NCBI RefSeq assembly: GCF_003428335.1
Contig: NZ_CP031704.1
Coordinates: forward strand, 3,968,001-4,032,000
Length of the DNA: 64,000 nucleotides
Direction: 5' to 3'
Source: Solimonas sp. K1W22B-7
GTDB lineage: Bacteria; Pseudomonadota; Gammaproteobacteria; Nevskiales; Nevskiaceae
In this document: positions 49,791-57,225 of the stretch, in pieces
Layout of the letters: every line of letters begins with the position of its first letter
How positions within the stretch are numbered: the first letter of the stretch is position 1
Made by a program: the position numbers and the translations under genes
The notes under the pieces: generated by a model
Seen by the model: only the letters and a program-made list of their open reading frames with translations
Database searches by the model: none
Told to the model about the DNA's origin: nothing

Positions 49791-49826
49791 TCACCCCAGC
49801 CCTCTCCCGCCAGCGGGAGAGGGAGC
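49791..49826. repeat. REP-B palindrome
   Basis: CCCTCTCCCGCCAGCGGGAG lies in the ~125-bp gap between TerS and the 49826 gene, reaching its stop. Confidence 0.7.
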
Positions 49827-50371
49827 TAAAAGCGGAAGCCGAGGCGCGCCCTGCCTTGCAGTGCGCCGTCTTCTTCCATCACGAGGTCGATGCCGACGCG
49901 GAAGCGGCCGAGGTCGCGGTCGAGCCAGAGGCCGGGGTGCTGGCGTTGCAGGTCTACGCTGGCTCCGGCCGCCCAGTTGCGGCGCGGTGCCGGGAGGTCT
50001 GTGGGGACGATCGGCATGTCGAGGGCGTCGAGCACGGTGCCGTCGGGTGAGCTGGCGACGATGCGCTGGCCGCCGTCCATTTCCACCAGGGACAGATCCA
50101 GCGTCAGCGGCGGACAGTCCGGGCGTGTGGGCTGGGCGGTGACGGCGATGCGGCGGCGTTCGCGGCTGCCGGGCGGCAGGACGTGCGGCGGTGGCGATGC
50201 GGGTGGCGATGCGCGGCGGGCCAGCAGGCTGCCGTCGGGCTGGCGCCGGGCCGGTGCGGGGCGCGTGTCTTCGGGCACCGTCGCGGGCTCTTCATGCGCA
50301 AGCCAGCCGATGATGCCGCCGGCGAGGAAGCTGAGCAGCACGATCATCAACACCAGGGAGGTGTCGCTCAT
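49826..50371 (-). CDS. Phage membrane protein, possible spanin-type
   Basis: The 181-residue product starts MSDTSLVLMIVLLSFLAGGI (ATG 50371, ATGA overlap with the holin stop). It has one N-terminal TM, a Pro/Ala/Arg-rich linker (PEDTRPAPARRQP) and a beta-rich periplasmic domain (LTLDLSLVEMDGGQRIVASS). Coupling to a holin suggests a lysis function such as a spanin, but typical coiled-coil spanin features are missing. Confidence 0.5.
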   Translation of the reverse strand: MSDTSLVLMIVLLSFLAGGIIGWLAHEEPATVPEDTRPAPARRQPDGSLLARRASPPASPPPHVLPPGSRERRRIAVTAQPTRPDCPPLTLDLSLVEMDGGQRIVASSPDGTVLDALDMPIVPTDLPAPRRNWAAGASVDLQRQHPGLWLDRDLGRFRVGIDLVMEEDGALQGRARLGFRF

Positions 50372-50562
50372 GATGACGGCTCGCATCGCGCCTTCTGCGC
50401 GGCTCGGCGCCATTTCCACAGCAGGTGCGCGGTCTGCAGCGCGAGATAGGCGACGGTCATCCAGCCGACCAGGTCGTGCACGGTGAGGCCGCTCCAGAAC
50501 GCCAGCACCGGCGGGCTGGCCTTGGCGGCGGCGACGGCCACTTCTTCCTTCAATTCACTCAT
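50368..50562 (-). CDS. Holin-like small membrane protein
   Basis: The 64-residue product (start MSELKEEVAVAAAKASPPVL, ATG 50562 after AAGGAG) has a charged N-terminus, one clear TM (about 30-50, VGWMTVAYLALQTAHLLWK) and a basic tail, as in small class II/III holins. It is the first gene of the late operon, after leader repeat E. No endolysin gene is seen next to it; the lysozyme-like effectors could serve. Confidence 0.6.
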   Translation of the reverse strand: MSELKEEVAVAAAKASPPVLAFWSGLTVHDLVGWMTVAYLALQTAHLLWKWRRAAQKARCEPSS

Positions 50563-50577
50563 CACGGGCTCCTTCAA

Positions 50578-50752
50578 CGAAAAAGCCCGGCGCGGGGCCG
50601 GGCTGAGGACAACAAATGGTTTTCAGGGAACGCAGAAACGACAAAGCCCGGCGCGAGGGCCGGGCTTTGTCGGGACAAACTGCGGACGCAGTTCTCCCAG
50701 CGACTATTTTAGGGCAGTTGGGGCGGAACGCCTAACGGAACTCCGTATTTTT
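50578..50752 (-). promoter_or_regulatory. Late leader E: founder copy upstream of the holin gene
   Basis: Read on the minus strand: an ACGGA-N2-TCCGT-like palindrome (near 50738), a TAAAAT box (50711-50706), an AACTGCG/CGCAGTT hairpin and two successive terminators: CGACAAAGCCCGGCC...GGCCGGGCTTTGTCG (50641-50672) and GCCCGGC...GCCGGGC with TTTTT (50580-50604). It marks the 5' end of the phage late operon and is diverged from repeats A-C, so it is likely the original. Confidence 0.6.
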
Positions 50753-50760
50753 ACAGCCCC

Positions 50761-51687
50761 TTACGGATCGACCTGCCAGGGGATGCGGTCGGCGCCCAGT
50801 GCGGAGACGCCGGTGCCGAGCTTGGGCGCGCGCGGCAGGTCGGGCGCGGCGGCTTCGCGCAGCCAGACCTGGTGTATCCAGTCGGCCAGGCTGGGCCAGT
50901 GGTCGTGGGCTTCGACGTGGGCGGACCAGAATTCGATCGCGCCGGAGGCGGTGAAGCAGTACCAGTCGCCGTCGGCGCTGCAGAACGGCAGCAGGCGGGC
51001 GGGCAGGCCCTGCGCACGGGCCTGCTCGAACAGGCGCGGCAGATAGTTGGGCGCGTCGGGATCGGTGATGGCGGCGGGGGCGAGGCTGCCGATCTCGAGC
51101 TGGCTGATCTCGCGCAGGTAGCGGCGGAAGTCCGGCGGGAACGGGAAGCTGAGGCCCAGGGTGGCTTCCAGGGCGGTGATTTCGGGCTCGGTGGGAGCGG
51201 GGCGCAGGTCCTGCTTCTTCTTGCCGATGTGGCGCGCCAGGCGGAAGGCTTCGTACAGTGCCGCCGCGGGTGTGGCGGCTTTCTTCTGCGGGGGCGGCGG
51301 GGGCGGATGCAGGGCGCGGTGCTTGCGCCACTGCTGGCGGTGCGTGCGCACCAGCACGTTGCCCAGCACCCACCAGGCGAGCAGCACGGGGGGGCCTACC
51401 AGCGCGACCTTGCCGAACAGGCCGCTGCGATCGTAACCGTCCCAGGGGAAGCCCTGCAGCCGCAGCCAGTTCACCAGCACGGCGGCGCTCAGCACGATGT
51501 AGGCCGGCCAGATCCAGCGCCCGGACCTGATGGCGCGCAGCATGAAACTGAAGACCCACAATGCGGCGCCCAGGGGCATGAGGGAGTAGCCGAACATGCG
51601 CATGTCGGACGAGACCCAGGGCGTCTGGGTCAGGGCGAGCCCGCCGATCAACAGGATGAAGCCCGCTACCCTGGCCAGGTCAAGCAT
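50761..51687 (-). CDS. Membrane-anchored SUKH (SMI1/KNR4) protein
   Basis: The 308-residue product has four TM segments in the first ~115 residues, a proline-rich hinge (HPPPPPPQKK) and a SUKH domain (about 160-285): PTEPEITALEATLGLSFPFP, FRRYLREISQLEIG, DWYCFTASGAIEFW and DWIHQVWL. SUKH domains are common immunity modules against diverse toxins; tethering to the inner membrane is unusual. A paralogue of identical length lies at 52289. This gene is the first beyond the phage late promoter. Confidence 0.7.
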   Translation of the reverse strand: MLDLARVAGFILLIGGLALTQTPWVSSDMRMFGYSLMPLGAALWVFSFMLRAIRSGRWIWPAYIVLSAAVLVNWLRLQGFPWDGYDRSGLFGKVALVGPPVLLAWWVLGNVLVRTHRQQWRKHRALHPPPPPPQKKAATPAAALYEAFRLARHIGKKKQDLRPAPTEPEITALEATLGLSFPFPPDFRRYLREISQLEIGSLAPAAITDPDAPNYLPRLFEQARAQGLPARLLPFCSADGDWYCFTASGAIEFWSAHVEAHDHWPSLADWIHQVWLREAAAPDLPRAPKLGTGVSALGADRIPWQVDP

Positions 51688-51711
51688 TGCGGCGGTGCCT
51701 CCGTGTCTTGT

Positions 51712-52278
51712 CTAGGGCCTGCAAAGCTGGTCTTCGCAGGGTATGCCGTCGGCGTCGCCGTCCATCTGGGTGCCCGGACAGTGATTGATGTAATACGTCG
51801 CTTCTGCGCAGGAACTCATCTGCGTGCAGTGGGTCTTGCCCTCGCAGCGCCAGGCCGGCGCTGCGGAGCCTGTGGCGGCCCTGTGCTGCTCGGGCACGGC
51901 GGTGACCCCGCCCGCGGGAATCTGGTGACGCGCGGCCATCAGGCCGCCGCCCGCGGCCAGCAACAGGATTGCGGCATTGCGCACGAGCCGGCCGGGACCG
52001 CCGCTACGGCGCGCGGCGGGACGCGGCGAGCCGGCGGGTGCGGCGGCCGGCAGGGGCGGTGCGGCCTGGGCGCGGACGTAGTGGACCCTGGCGGCCTGCT
52101 GGCGGCCATCGTCGGCACGCGCGACTTCGTAGCTGACGATGTCGCCCTGCACGGGCCGGCGCCCGCGGTCGCTGATGGCGCTGATGTGCAGGAACAGGCG
52201 GTCGCCGCCGCCGTTCCATTCGATGAAGCCGAAGCCGCGCTCCTCGTTCCACTCCACGATCTTGCCCTGGTAGCGCAT
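51712..52278 (-). CDS. Cold-shock domain / TM / excalibur protein
   Basis: The 188-residue product starts MRYQGKIVEWNEERGFGFIE (ATG 52278) and has a cold-shock domain (residues 1-66, RNP1 GFGFIEW, RNP2-like LFLHIS), one TM (about 99-115) and a C-terminal excalibur calcium-binding domain (CAEATYYINHC, DGDADGIPCEDQLC). CSD binds nucleic acid on one side of the membrane, and excalibur, if exported, would bind Ca2+ on the other. It lies between two SUKH genes. Confidence 0.75.
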   Translation of the reverse strand: MRYQGKIVEWNEERGFGFIEWNGGGDRLFLHISAISDRGRRPVQGDIVSYEVARADDGRQQAARVHYVRAQAAPPLPAAAPAGSPRPAARRSGGPGRLVRNAAILLLAAGGGLMAARHQIPAGGVTAVPEQHRAATGSAAPAWRCEGKTHCTQMSSCAEATYYINHCPGTQMDGDADGIPCEDQLCRP

Positions 52279-52288
52279 GCGTGCCGGC

Positions 52289-53215
52289 CTATGCCGCCTC
52301 TTCCAGGGCGTCGCGCAGCCAGGTCTGGCGCATCCAGTCGGCGAAGCGCGGCCAGCGTTCGTTGGTGGCACTGACGGCGGACCAGTATTCGATTTCGCCG
52401 CGGGCGTTGAAACAGAAATAGTCGCCGTTGGCTTCGCAGAAGGGCAGCAGCGGTTCGGGCAGGCCGCGATGGCGCGCGGCTTCGATCAGGCGCGGCAGGT
52501 GCGTGGGCGCTTGCGCGTCGGTGATGGTGGCCAGGACGTAGTCGCCCAGCACGAGGTGGCTGACCTCGCGCAGGTAGCGCCGGTAGTCGGGGGTGAAGTG
52601 GACACCCAGCGCGGCTTCCATGTCGGCGATCTCGGCCTCGGTGGGCAGGCGGCGCAGCTCGGGCGTCTTGCTGCCGTGGCGGCGCAGCAGGGTGAAGAGC
52701 TGGTCGAGCGTCAGGGCTGCGTCGAGCCGCAGCGACGGCGGTGGGCGGGGGGCGTCAGGCAGGCGCCGCGGCAGGCCGGCGTTTTCGCCCTGGGCGACGA
52801 TGCTGCGCACTTCCTGCAGTTGCTCGCGCCACGAGCGCCGCTGCTTGACGGGATCGGCGCCGTAGAGCAGGCGCCCGATGAATTCGCCCAGCATCCACCA
52901 GCCGATCAGCACCAGCGGCACGACCAGCGTGACGGTGCCGAGGACCAGGTTCGGCTCTTCCTGGCGCAGGCGCATCCAGGTGAACAGCCACTGCGGCATG
53001 ACCAGGAAGCCCGACAGGATGTAGAAGGGCCAGAACCAGCGCCGCTGCAGGACCGCGAGCACCAGCTGCGCGGCCCCGGCCACCACCACGCCGGCGAACA
53101 TGAAGACGAAGCCGACGATGCCGGCGGTCGGGATGATCCAGCCGGCCAGCAGCAGGGTGAAGCCGATCACGAGCAGCCGCACCCCGGCGTTGCGGGTGTC
53201 TTCAAGCATCGACAT
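52289..53215 (-). CDS. Membrane-anchored SUKH (SMI1/KNR4) protein, paralogue
   Basis: The 308-residue product starts MSMLEDTRNAGVRLLVIGFT (ATG 53215 after GAGG). Four TM segments (about 13-130) precede a SUKH domain: LRRLPTEAEIADMEAALGVH, FTPDYRRYLREVSHLVLGDY, GDYFCFNARGEIEYWSAV and FADWMRQTWLRDAL. Its architecture is the same as the 50761 protein. These may be solitary immunity proteins protecting against toxins arriving from relatives. Confidence 0.7.
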   Translation of the reverse strand: MSMLEDTRNAGVRLLVIGFTLLLAGWIIPTAGIVGFVFMFAGVVVAGAAQLVLAVLQRRWFWPFYILSGFLVMPQWLFTWMRLRQEEPNLVLGTVTLVVPLVLIGWWMLGEFIGRLLYGADPVKQRRSWREQLQEVRSIVAQGENAGLPRRLPDAPRPPPSLRLDAALTLDQLFTLLRRHGSKTPELRRLPTEAEIADMEAALGVHFTPDYRRYLREVSHLVLGDYVLATITDAQAPTHLPRLIEAARHRGLPEPLLPFCEANGDYFCFNARGEIEYWSAVSATNERWPRFADWMRQTWLRDALEEAA

Positions 53216-53277
53216 TCGACCTCGCCCCCTCCATGATTTCCCCCGCATATGATGCCCGAGCGGCGCGGCCGTTGCCC

Positions 53278-53545
53278 TAGGGTCTGTCATCCCTTCCCTG
53301 GTCGCTGCGATGCCCCCGTATTTGCCGCCAGGCAAGGCGCGAGGAGGTCGCTTATCGGGAATAAGTGACCGACGAGCAACACGGCATGGCGGCAAATACG
53401 GGGGCACCCGGAGGGCGGGGCCGCCTGGGCGCAGGGCGTCGCCCCGAGTCGCTGATGTACATCTAGTACACGGCGCGCCTCGGGGCATAGCCCTGCACCC
53501 AGGCGGCCTCCGTCGCAGCAACCAGGGAAGGGATGACAGGCCCTA
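53278..53545. mobile_element. Three-hairpin palindromic element 2 (MITE-like)
   Basis: Terminal inverted repeats of 33 bp (two mismatches; 53278-53310 and 53513-53545; beginning TAGGGTCTGTCATCCCTTCC) enclose two more inverted repeats (TGCCCCCGTATTTGCCGCCA type at 53311/53388; GCCGCCTGGGCGCAGGGC type). It is 268 bp with no coding potential. It shares CCCGGAGGG-CGGGGCC and ATGTACATCTAGTACAC with element 1 read on the other strand, though the arms differ. Copy 5 of the CCTGA motif abuts its end. Confidence 0.75.
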
Positions 53546-53547
53546 AA

Positions 53548-53565
53548 CCTGACTCGGTCCGCAGG
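53548..53565. promoter_or_regulatory. Copy 5 of the CCTGAYT motif (divergent)
   Basis: CCTGACTCGGTCCGCAGG lies 38 bp upstream of the 53603 gene and directly next to element 2. It has the left half of the motif and a shifted right half. Confidence 0.3.
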
Positions 53566-53602
53566 TTGCGGGCACCGGGGAGATTGGCAATAGTCGGGGG
53601 CC

Positions 53603-54052
53603 ATGGACCTGCCTGCCCCTTCGCCGGAAAACCCGGCACTGTTCCTGCCGGCCTTCGCCTTGTTCTGGTGCGGAATCTGCATGCTGATCTCGCGGGTCGG
53701 CGGCTGGCGGGCGCTGGGCCGGTTCTACCGCCTGCAGGGCAGGTTCGATGGCGAGCGCTGGTACCTGCGCAGCGGCTCGATGGGCCTGGCCAACTACAAT
53801 GGCTGCCTGACCCTGGGCGCCGACGCCGGCGGGCTATGCCTCGCGGTGCTGTTCCTGTTCCGACCTGGCCACCCGCCCTTGCTGATCCCCTGGCGCGACG
53901 TCACGGTGGAGCCCTATCGCATGGTCTTCCTGTTTCACAGGGTGAAACTGGGTTTCCGCGAAACGCCGTCGGTGTCGCTGCGGATATCGCGCGGGCTGGC
54001 GGACAAGCTGGCGGGAGCTTCCGGGGGGCGGTTCAGGGTGCCGGGGCCGTGA
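53603..54052 (+). CDS. Small membrane hypothetical protein
   Basis: The 149-residue product has a hydrophobic N-terminal segment (about 12-32), a second around 72-86 (GLCLAVLFLF) and a basic C-terminal domain (FRPGHPPLLIPWRDVTVEPY). No family is recognised. A short upstream spacer holds the CCTGA motif. Confidence 0.5.
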   Translation: MDLPAPSPENPALFLPAFALFWCGICMLISRVGGWRALGRFYRLQGRFDGERWYLRSGSMGLANYNGCLTLGADAGGLCLAVLFLFRPGHPPLLIPWRDVTVEPYRMVFLFHRVKLGFRETPSVSLRISRGLADKLAGASGGRFRVPGP

Positions 54053-54109
54053 GGGGTGCATGCTCACCATGAACCGCCGCAGGGTTCTGATCGTCGCCGG
54101 CAACCTCAT

Positions 54110-54150
54110 CTGATGCGGTTCGCTACGCTCACCACATCCTACGGCGCTTG
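54110..54150. repeat. Dispersed repeat TGATGCGGTTCGCTACGCTC
   Basis: This repeat between genes also occurs at about 55630-55664 and, in diverged form, near 40493-40526. Confidence 0.6.
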
Positions 54151-54173
54151 AGACGATTTCCGGGCGACACGAC

Positions 54174-54551
54174 TCATTGACGGAACTCCCCCTTCTTCCT
54201 TACCGATGCCCGAATGTTTTTGAGCTTCCTGGGCTTGTGCTCAGCCCACATGATCTCTGCTCCATCTTCAATCTTTTCATAGATGGGCAGAATCTCGGTG
54301 ATGCCTTCGAATACCCATTGAACGGGAACGCCGGAGGGCCCGCCTTTGTAGGGCCCGGTGTTCTGCTTGGCCAGCCTGGCCACCTTTTCATAGGCTTGAT
54401 CCAGGCCGCGAGCCTTGACCAGGACCGTGTTCTCCCATGTCAGGAAGCGCGCTTCCGGATCGTTGAGACCTTGCTTGCCTCTTTCGGTGAAGCGAAGCAG
54501 GTAGGACGCAACGTACCAGCCGACGGGGGACATATTCCTGGAGTCTTTCAT
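54174..54551 (-). CDS. DUF4288 family protein
   Basis: The 125-residue product (start MKDSRNMSPVGWYVASYLLR, ATG 54551) has WYVASYLLRF, TWENTVLVKARGLDQAYEKV and PVQWVFEGITEIL, the usual DUF4288 pattern. These small cytosolic proteins often occur near toxin systems but have no known function. Confidence 0.65.
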   Translation of the reverse strand: MKDSRNMSPVGWYVASYLLRFTERGKQGLNDPEARFLTWENTVLVKARGLDQAYEKVARLAKQNTGPYKGGPSGVPVQWVFEGITEILPIYEKIEDGAEIMWAEHKPRKLKNIRASVRKKGEFRQ

Positions 54552-54632
54552 GCGGCCCAAGCCTGGACTTCAGCCGCGTTTGAAGGCCGTCGTCGAGAAT
54601 GACTGTCTGGAGGAATGTTCGATCTGCATGCC

Positions 54633-54893
54633 CTACCCTGAGAAATGAGCATTGAACGCCTCAATGGCCGCCTGCACTGTCGGCTCTATGGGAAAGCGTT
54701 GTTCCGGTGCCTGCTCGAATAGCAGTTCATGGAACTGTGATTCCAGCTGCGCGGCGCGTTCTGCTTCATGGGGCAGCGGGAAGAAGTCCTTGCTCTGGAC
54801 GGTGAACCCGTGGCCGATGACTTCGAAGCAGCGATACAGGACCAGTCCTTCATTGCTGCGCGCCCACACCGGCATGTATCTGTAGATATTCAT
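54633..54893 (-). CDS. Small hypothetical protein
   Basis: The 86-residue product (start MNIYRYMPVWARSNEGLVLY, ATG 54893) is an alpha+beta domain with no signal: YRCFEVIGHGFTVQSKDFFP then a helical end. Not recognised; small single-domain neighbours around here may be solitary immunity genes. Confidence 0.45.
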   Translation of the reverse strand: MNIYRYMPVWARSNEGLVLYRCFEVIGHGFTVQSKDFFPLPHEAERAAQLESQFHELLFEQAPEQRFPIEPTVQAAIEAFNAHFSG

Positions 54894-55047
54894 TGCTTTT
54901 CCGTCAATCGCCGATTGGCCCTTCTCTTGGCAGCCGCCCTGCGGGTATTGCTTCGATCGCGGCATCCATGGACATGGGGTGGCTGCGCGTGCGCGGTGCG
55001 CACCCTATCAGGCTTGCGAGCTCTCCCTTGATGCCCAATACCCAACT

Positions 55048-55578
55048 TCAGCCGCGCGGCGCAGCCGTGTCGGCTTGAAGCACTTGTTGAGCGTGCAACC
55101 GCTTGACATAGATGCCGTACGGCACGCCAAAGATGGACGGTGCCTCGCGCTCCAGCCGAAACCCCATGCGCTCGTACATGGGCAAAGCGACCGCCATGAG
55201 CTGGCTTGTATGCAAGGCAATAAGCGTCGCACCGTCGCGCTCCGCACGACGGATGCACTCCTGCGTTAGAGCCCGGCCGATGCCGAGCCCACGACAGCTT
55301 GGCAGGACCACGAGCATGCGCACTATGGGCCATTCCTCAGGAAAGAACGCTTTCCTGGGCTGGCCTGCCGCGACATAGGCCACCGCACCAACCACCCGCC
55401 CCTCATTCTCTGCGACGATGATCTCGCTGACCCCGGCCATGGCTACCATCTGACCCAGGCCATGAGAGAACGCCTGCCAATCCGTATAGGCGTCGCGAAA
55501 CTCCGAGAACGCGGCAAGAACGACAGCATCCACTGCCGCGGCATCTGAAATCTGAAATTCTCTGAGCTGATACTTCAT
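55048..55578 (-). CDS. GNAT-family N-acetyltransferase
   Basis: The 176-residue product (start MKYQLREFQISDAAAVDAVV, ATG 55578) has the GNAT fold: IIVAENEGRVVGAVAYVA (motif C/D), VRMLVVLPSCRGLGIGRALT (motif A, RGLGIG for acetyl-CoA) and ATLIALHTSQLMAVALPMYE. It acetylates an unknown amine. Single gene followed by a repeat. Confidence 0.8.
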   Translation of the reverse strand: MKYQLREFQISDAAAVDAVVLAAFSEFRDAYTDWQAFSHGLGQMVAMAGVSEIIVAENEGRVVGAVAYVAAGQPRKAFFPEEWPIVRMLVVLPSCRGLGIGRALTQECIRRAERDGATLIALHTSQLMAVALPMYERMGFRLEREAPSIFGVPYGIYVKRLHAQQVLQADTAAPRG

Positions 55579-55594
55579 TGCTTCCTGGCCCGTG

Positions 55595-55622
55595 GGCGGG
55601 TCGTGACCCGCCTGTCGCGTCA
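55595..55622. repeat. REP-A palindrome
   Basis: GGGCGGGTCGTGACCCGCCT immediately upstream of the acetyltransferase start. Confidence 0.7.
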
Positions 55623-55714
55623 CTCGATTGATGCGGTTCGCTACGCTCACCACATCCTACAGCGCTGGACCTGAACGCTGGTCCCGGTATCCCTGCCCTG
55701 CCGGGCTTGCGAAG

Positions 55715-56116
55715 CTACATGATGCTGCATTGCTGGTGACACGCGGGGACGCCCTGGCGGGTGCCGACAACCACACCCTTGTCGTCGACCAGCCAGTAGA
55801 TGGTGCAGCTTTCCTTGTCTCCGTGGCTTTGCGTGTAGTTGTGGAAATACTCGGTTGCCGTTTTCGGCCTGCCGCCCCATGTGACACGGGGACCAAACAG
55901 GCCAGGTTTCTTGAGTGCTGCGGCTTGCTGTCCATCGGGAGGCCCGAATTTGCTGACGACCTGGGAGAAATTCTGCCCCTCGTAGGGCTGGAGTGTCCTG
56001 ATCACGAAAATCTCGTCCTCCGGCGCGCACGAGAGGAGCGCGGAGAACATCTGCTGGCATCCCGAGCAGAGTACCGCCCCGACAAGGGCGGCTGCGATCA
56101 CTCTCATGGAGACCAT
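55715..56116 (-). CDS. Lipoprotein of unknown function
   Basis: The 133-residue product starts at ATG 56116 (MVSMRVIAAALVGAVLCSGC) or 56107, with lipobox LCSGC. The mature part has three or four cysteines and QPYEGQNFSQVVSKFGPPDG, which is like a BamE/SmpA-type fold (small outer-membrane lipoproteins). Tentative. Confidence 0.55.
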   Translation of the reverse strand: MVSMRVIAAALVGAVLCSGCQQMFSALLSCAPEDEIFVIRTLQPYEGQNFSQVVSKFGPPDGQQAAALKKPGLFGPRVTWGGRPKTATEYFHNYTQSHGDKESCTIYWLVDDKGVVVGTRQGVPACHQQCSIM

Positions 56117-56242
56117 GACGGGACGGCCTCGATCAGTTGAGTCATGGGGTTTGGGTCTGCCCAGGTTGCGGGGCCTGCCTGGCAAGCCTGTAATGGCCGG
56201 GAGCTTGCGGAGTGAGTCGTGGCCGTCGCGCCGAAGCACCCG

Positions 56243-56677
56243 CTATCCCCCACGCTTCTCCGTAACCGAGACGAGGAGCGCGACAAGGGTGACGACCATG
56301 CATCCGATGGTGAGTGCCCAAGGGGGTGTTGCAGGAGTGTTCGTCGTGAGGTGAGTCATGGCTGGCATCGGCGCGACATACTGGGCCAGCATCAAAAGCG
56401 GGACCGCCCATAGGGCCCAGCGGGCTCCCTGGCGAAACGGCAGGAAAAGCAGGACGAAGATGCAAAGCGTGAATGCGACCCAAAGGCCACCCGCGAGTTT
56501 CGTCAGCGCCAGGATGACAATCTGGAAGTTGCCCGGAACCTCCGACCAGGGCACGCCGGCGGCGGCGGCATGATAGGGCGTGAACTCGCTCCTGAGCAGA
56601 AAGCCGATGCCCCAGGCGGCGCCAGCGACCATGAGTACGAGGTAAGTCCAGAAGGCGACTTTCATGCGCGTGGTCAT
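56243..56677 (-). CDS. Small membrane protein, four TM segments
   Basis: The 144-residue product has hydrophobic segments at about 10-28, 52-75, 88-105 and 115-137 and short charged loops. It resembles uncharacterised four-helix membrane proteins; no motif allows a function. Confidence 0.55.
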   Translation of the reverse strand: MTTRMKVAFWTYLVLMVAGAAWGIGFLLRSEFTPYHAAAAGVPWSEVPGNFQIVILALTKLAGGLWVAFTLCIFVLLFLPFRQGARWALWAVPLLMLAQYVAPMPAMTHLTTNTPATPPWALTIGCMVVTLVALLVSVTEKRGG

Positions 56678-56852
56678 TGGAAGCTCCAGGTTGCTTGTGG
56701 TGGGGTATCACGCCCAGGCTAATCCACGCGGTGTAGCCGCGTCGGCTTGCAGCATTGGTTGGGCCGACCGGAGTTCATGCTGGAAGTAGCGTTAATGCCG
56801 TCCAACCCTCCTTTACAGCACGGACCCGCCACCGTACGCATGAAAGCAAGCT

Positions 56853-57023
56853 TTAAACTTGCCGCACAGCGACGACAGTCCGCTGAGTTCCAGCGCCGGG
56901 GATCGATTCAAGCACTTTCCCTTTAGCCTCCGATTCGCTGTTGGCCGAAACGTTAGTGCTTGCCTGCGGGCGAGGAGAGCCTCCGTTGACCCGGTCAACA
57001 TACGTAACAACGTATTGCTTCAT
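56853..57023 (-). CDS. 56-residue conserved-looking small protein
   Basis: ATG 57023 follows CAGGAGATATC, a good ribosome site. The product reads MKQYVVTYVDRVNGGSPRPQ, then a Ser/Glu/Lys-rich stretch and a KVLESIPGAGTQRTVVAVRQ end, which looks like a small beta-alpha-beta domain. Nothing else in this spacer has coding character. Confidence 0.5.
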   Translation of the reverse strand: MKQYVVTYVDRVNGGSPRPQASTNVSANSESEAKGKVLESIPGAGTQRTVVAVRQV

Positions 57024-57171
57024 TGTGATATCTCCTGGGGGCTCTGCTTCTTCAGGTGTAAATCAATTCCGATCTCATCCACGATTCTCTGATTGGCGCC
57101 CAACGCCCGAGTTCAGCCGACATGCCGCGAGGCGGCGCGGTCGGATGAAGCGCCTTGGCGGGCCTGATAGT

Positions 57172-57202
57172 CGCGAGCGGCGGGTCAAGGACCCGCCCTA
57201 GG
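57172..57202. repeat. REP-A palindrome
   Basis: GCGAGCGGCGGGTCAAGGAC with its mirror, upstream of the YcxB-like gene's end. Confidence 0.7.
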
Positions 57203-57225
57203 GCGCTTGAGCGCGTGGTTGGGGC

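Noticed and set aside
50368-50371. Endolysin next to the holin
   Set aside because: The following gene is a single-TM protein without a lysozyme, amidase or peptidase motif.
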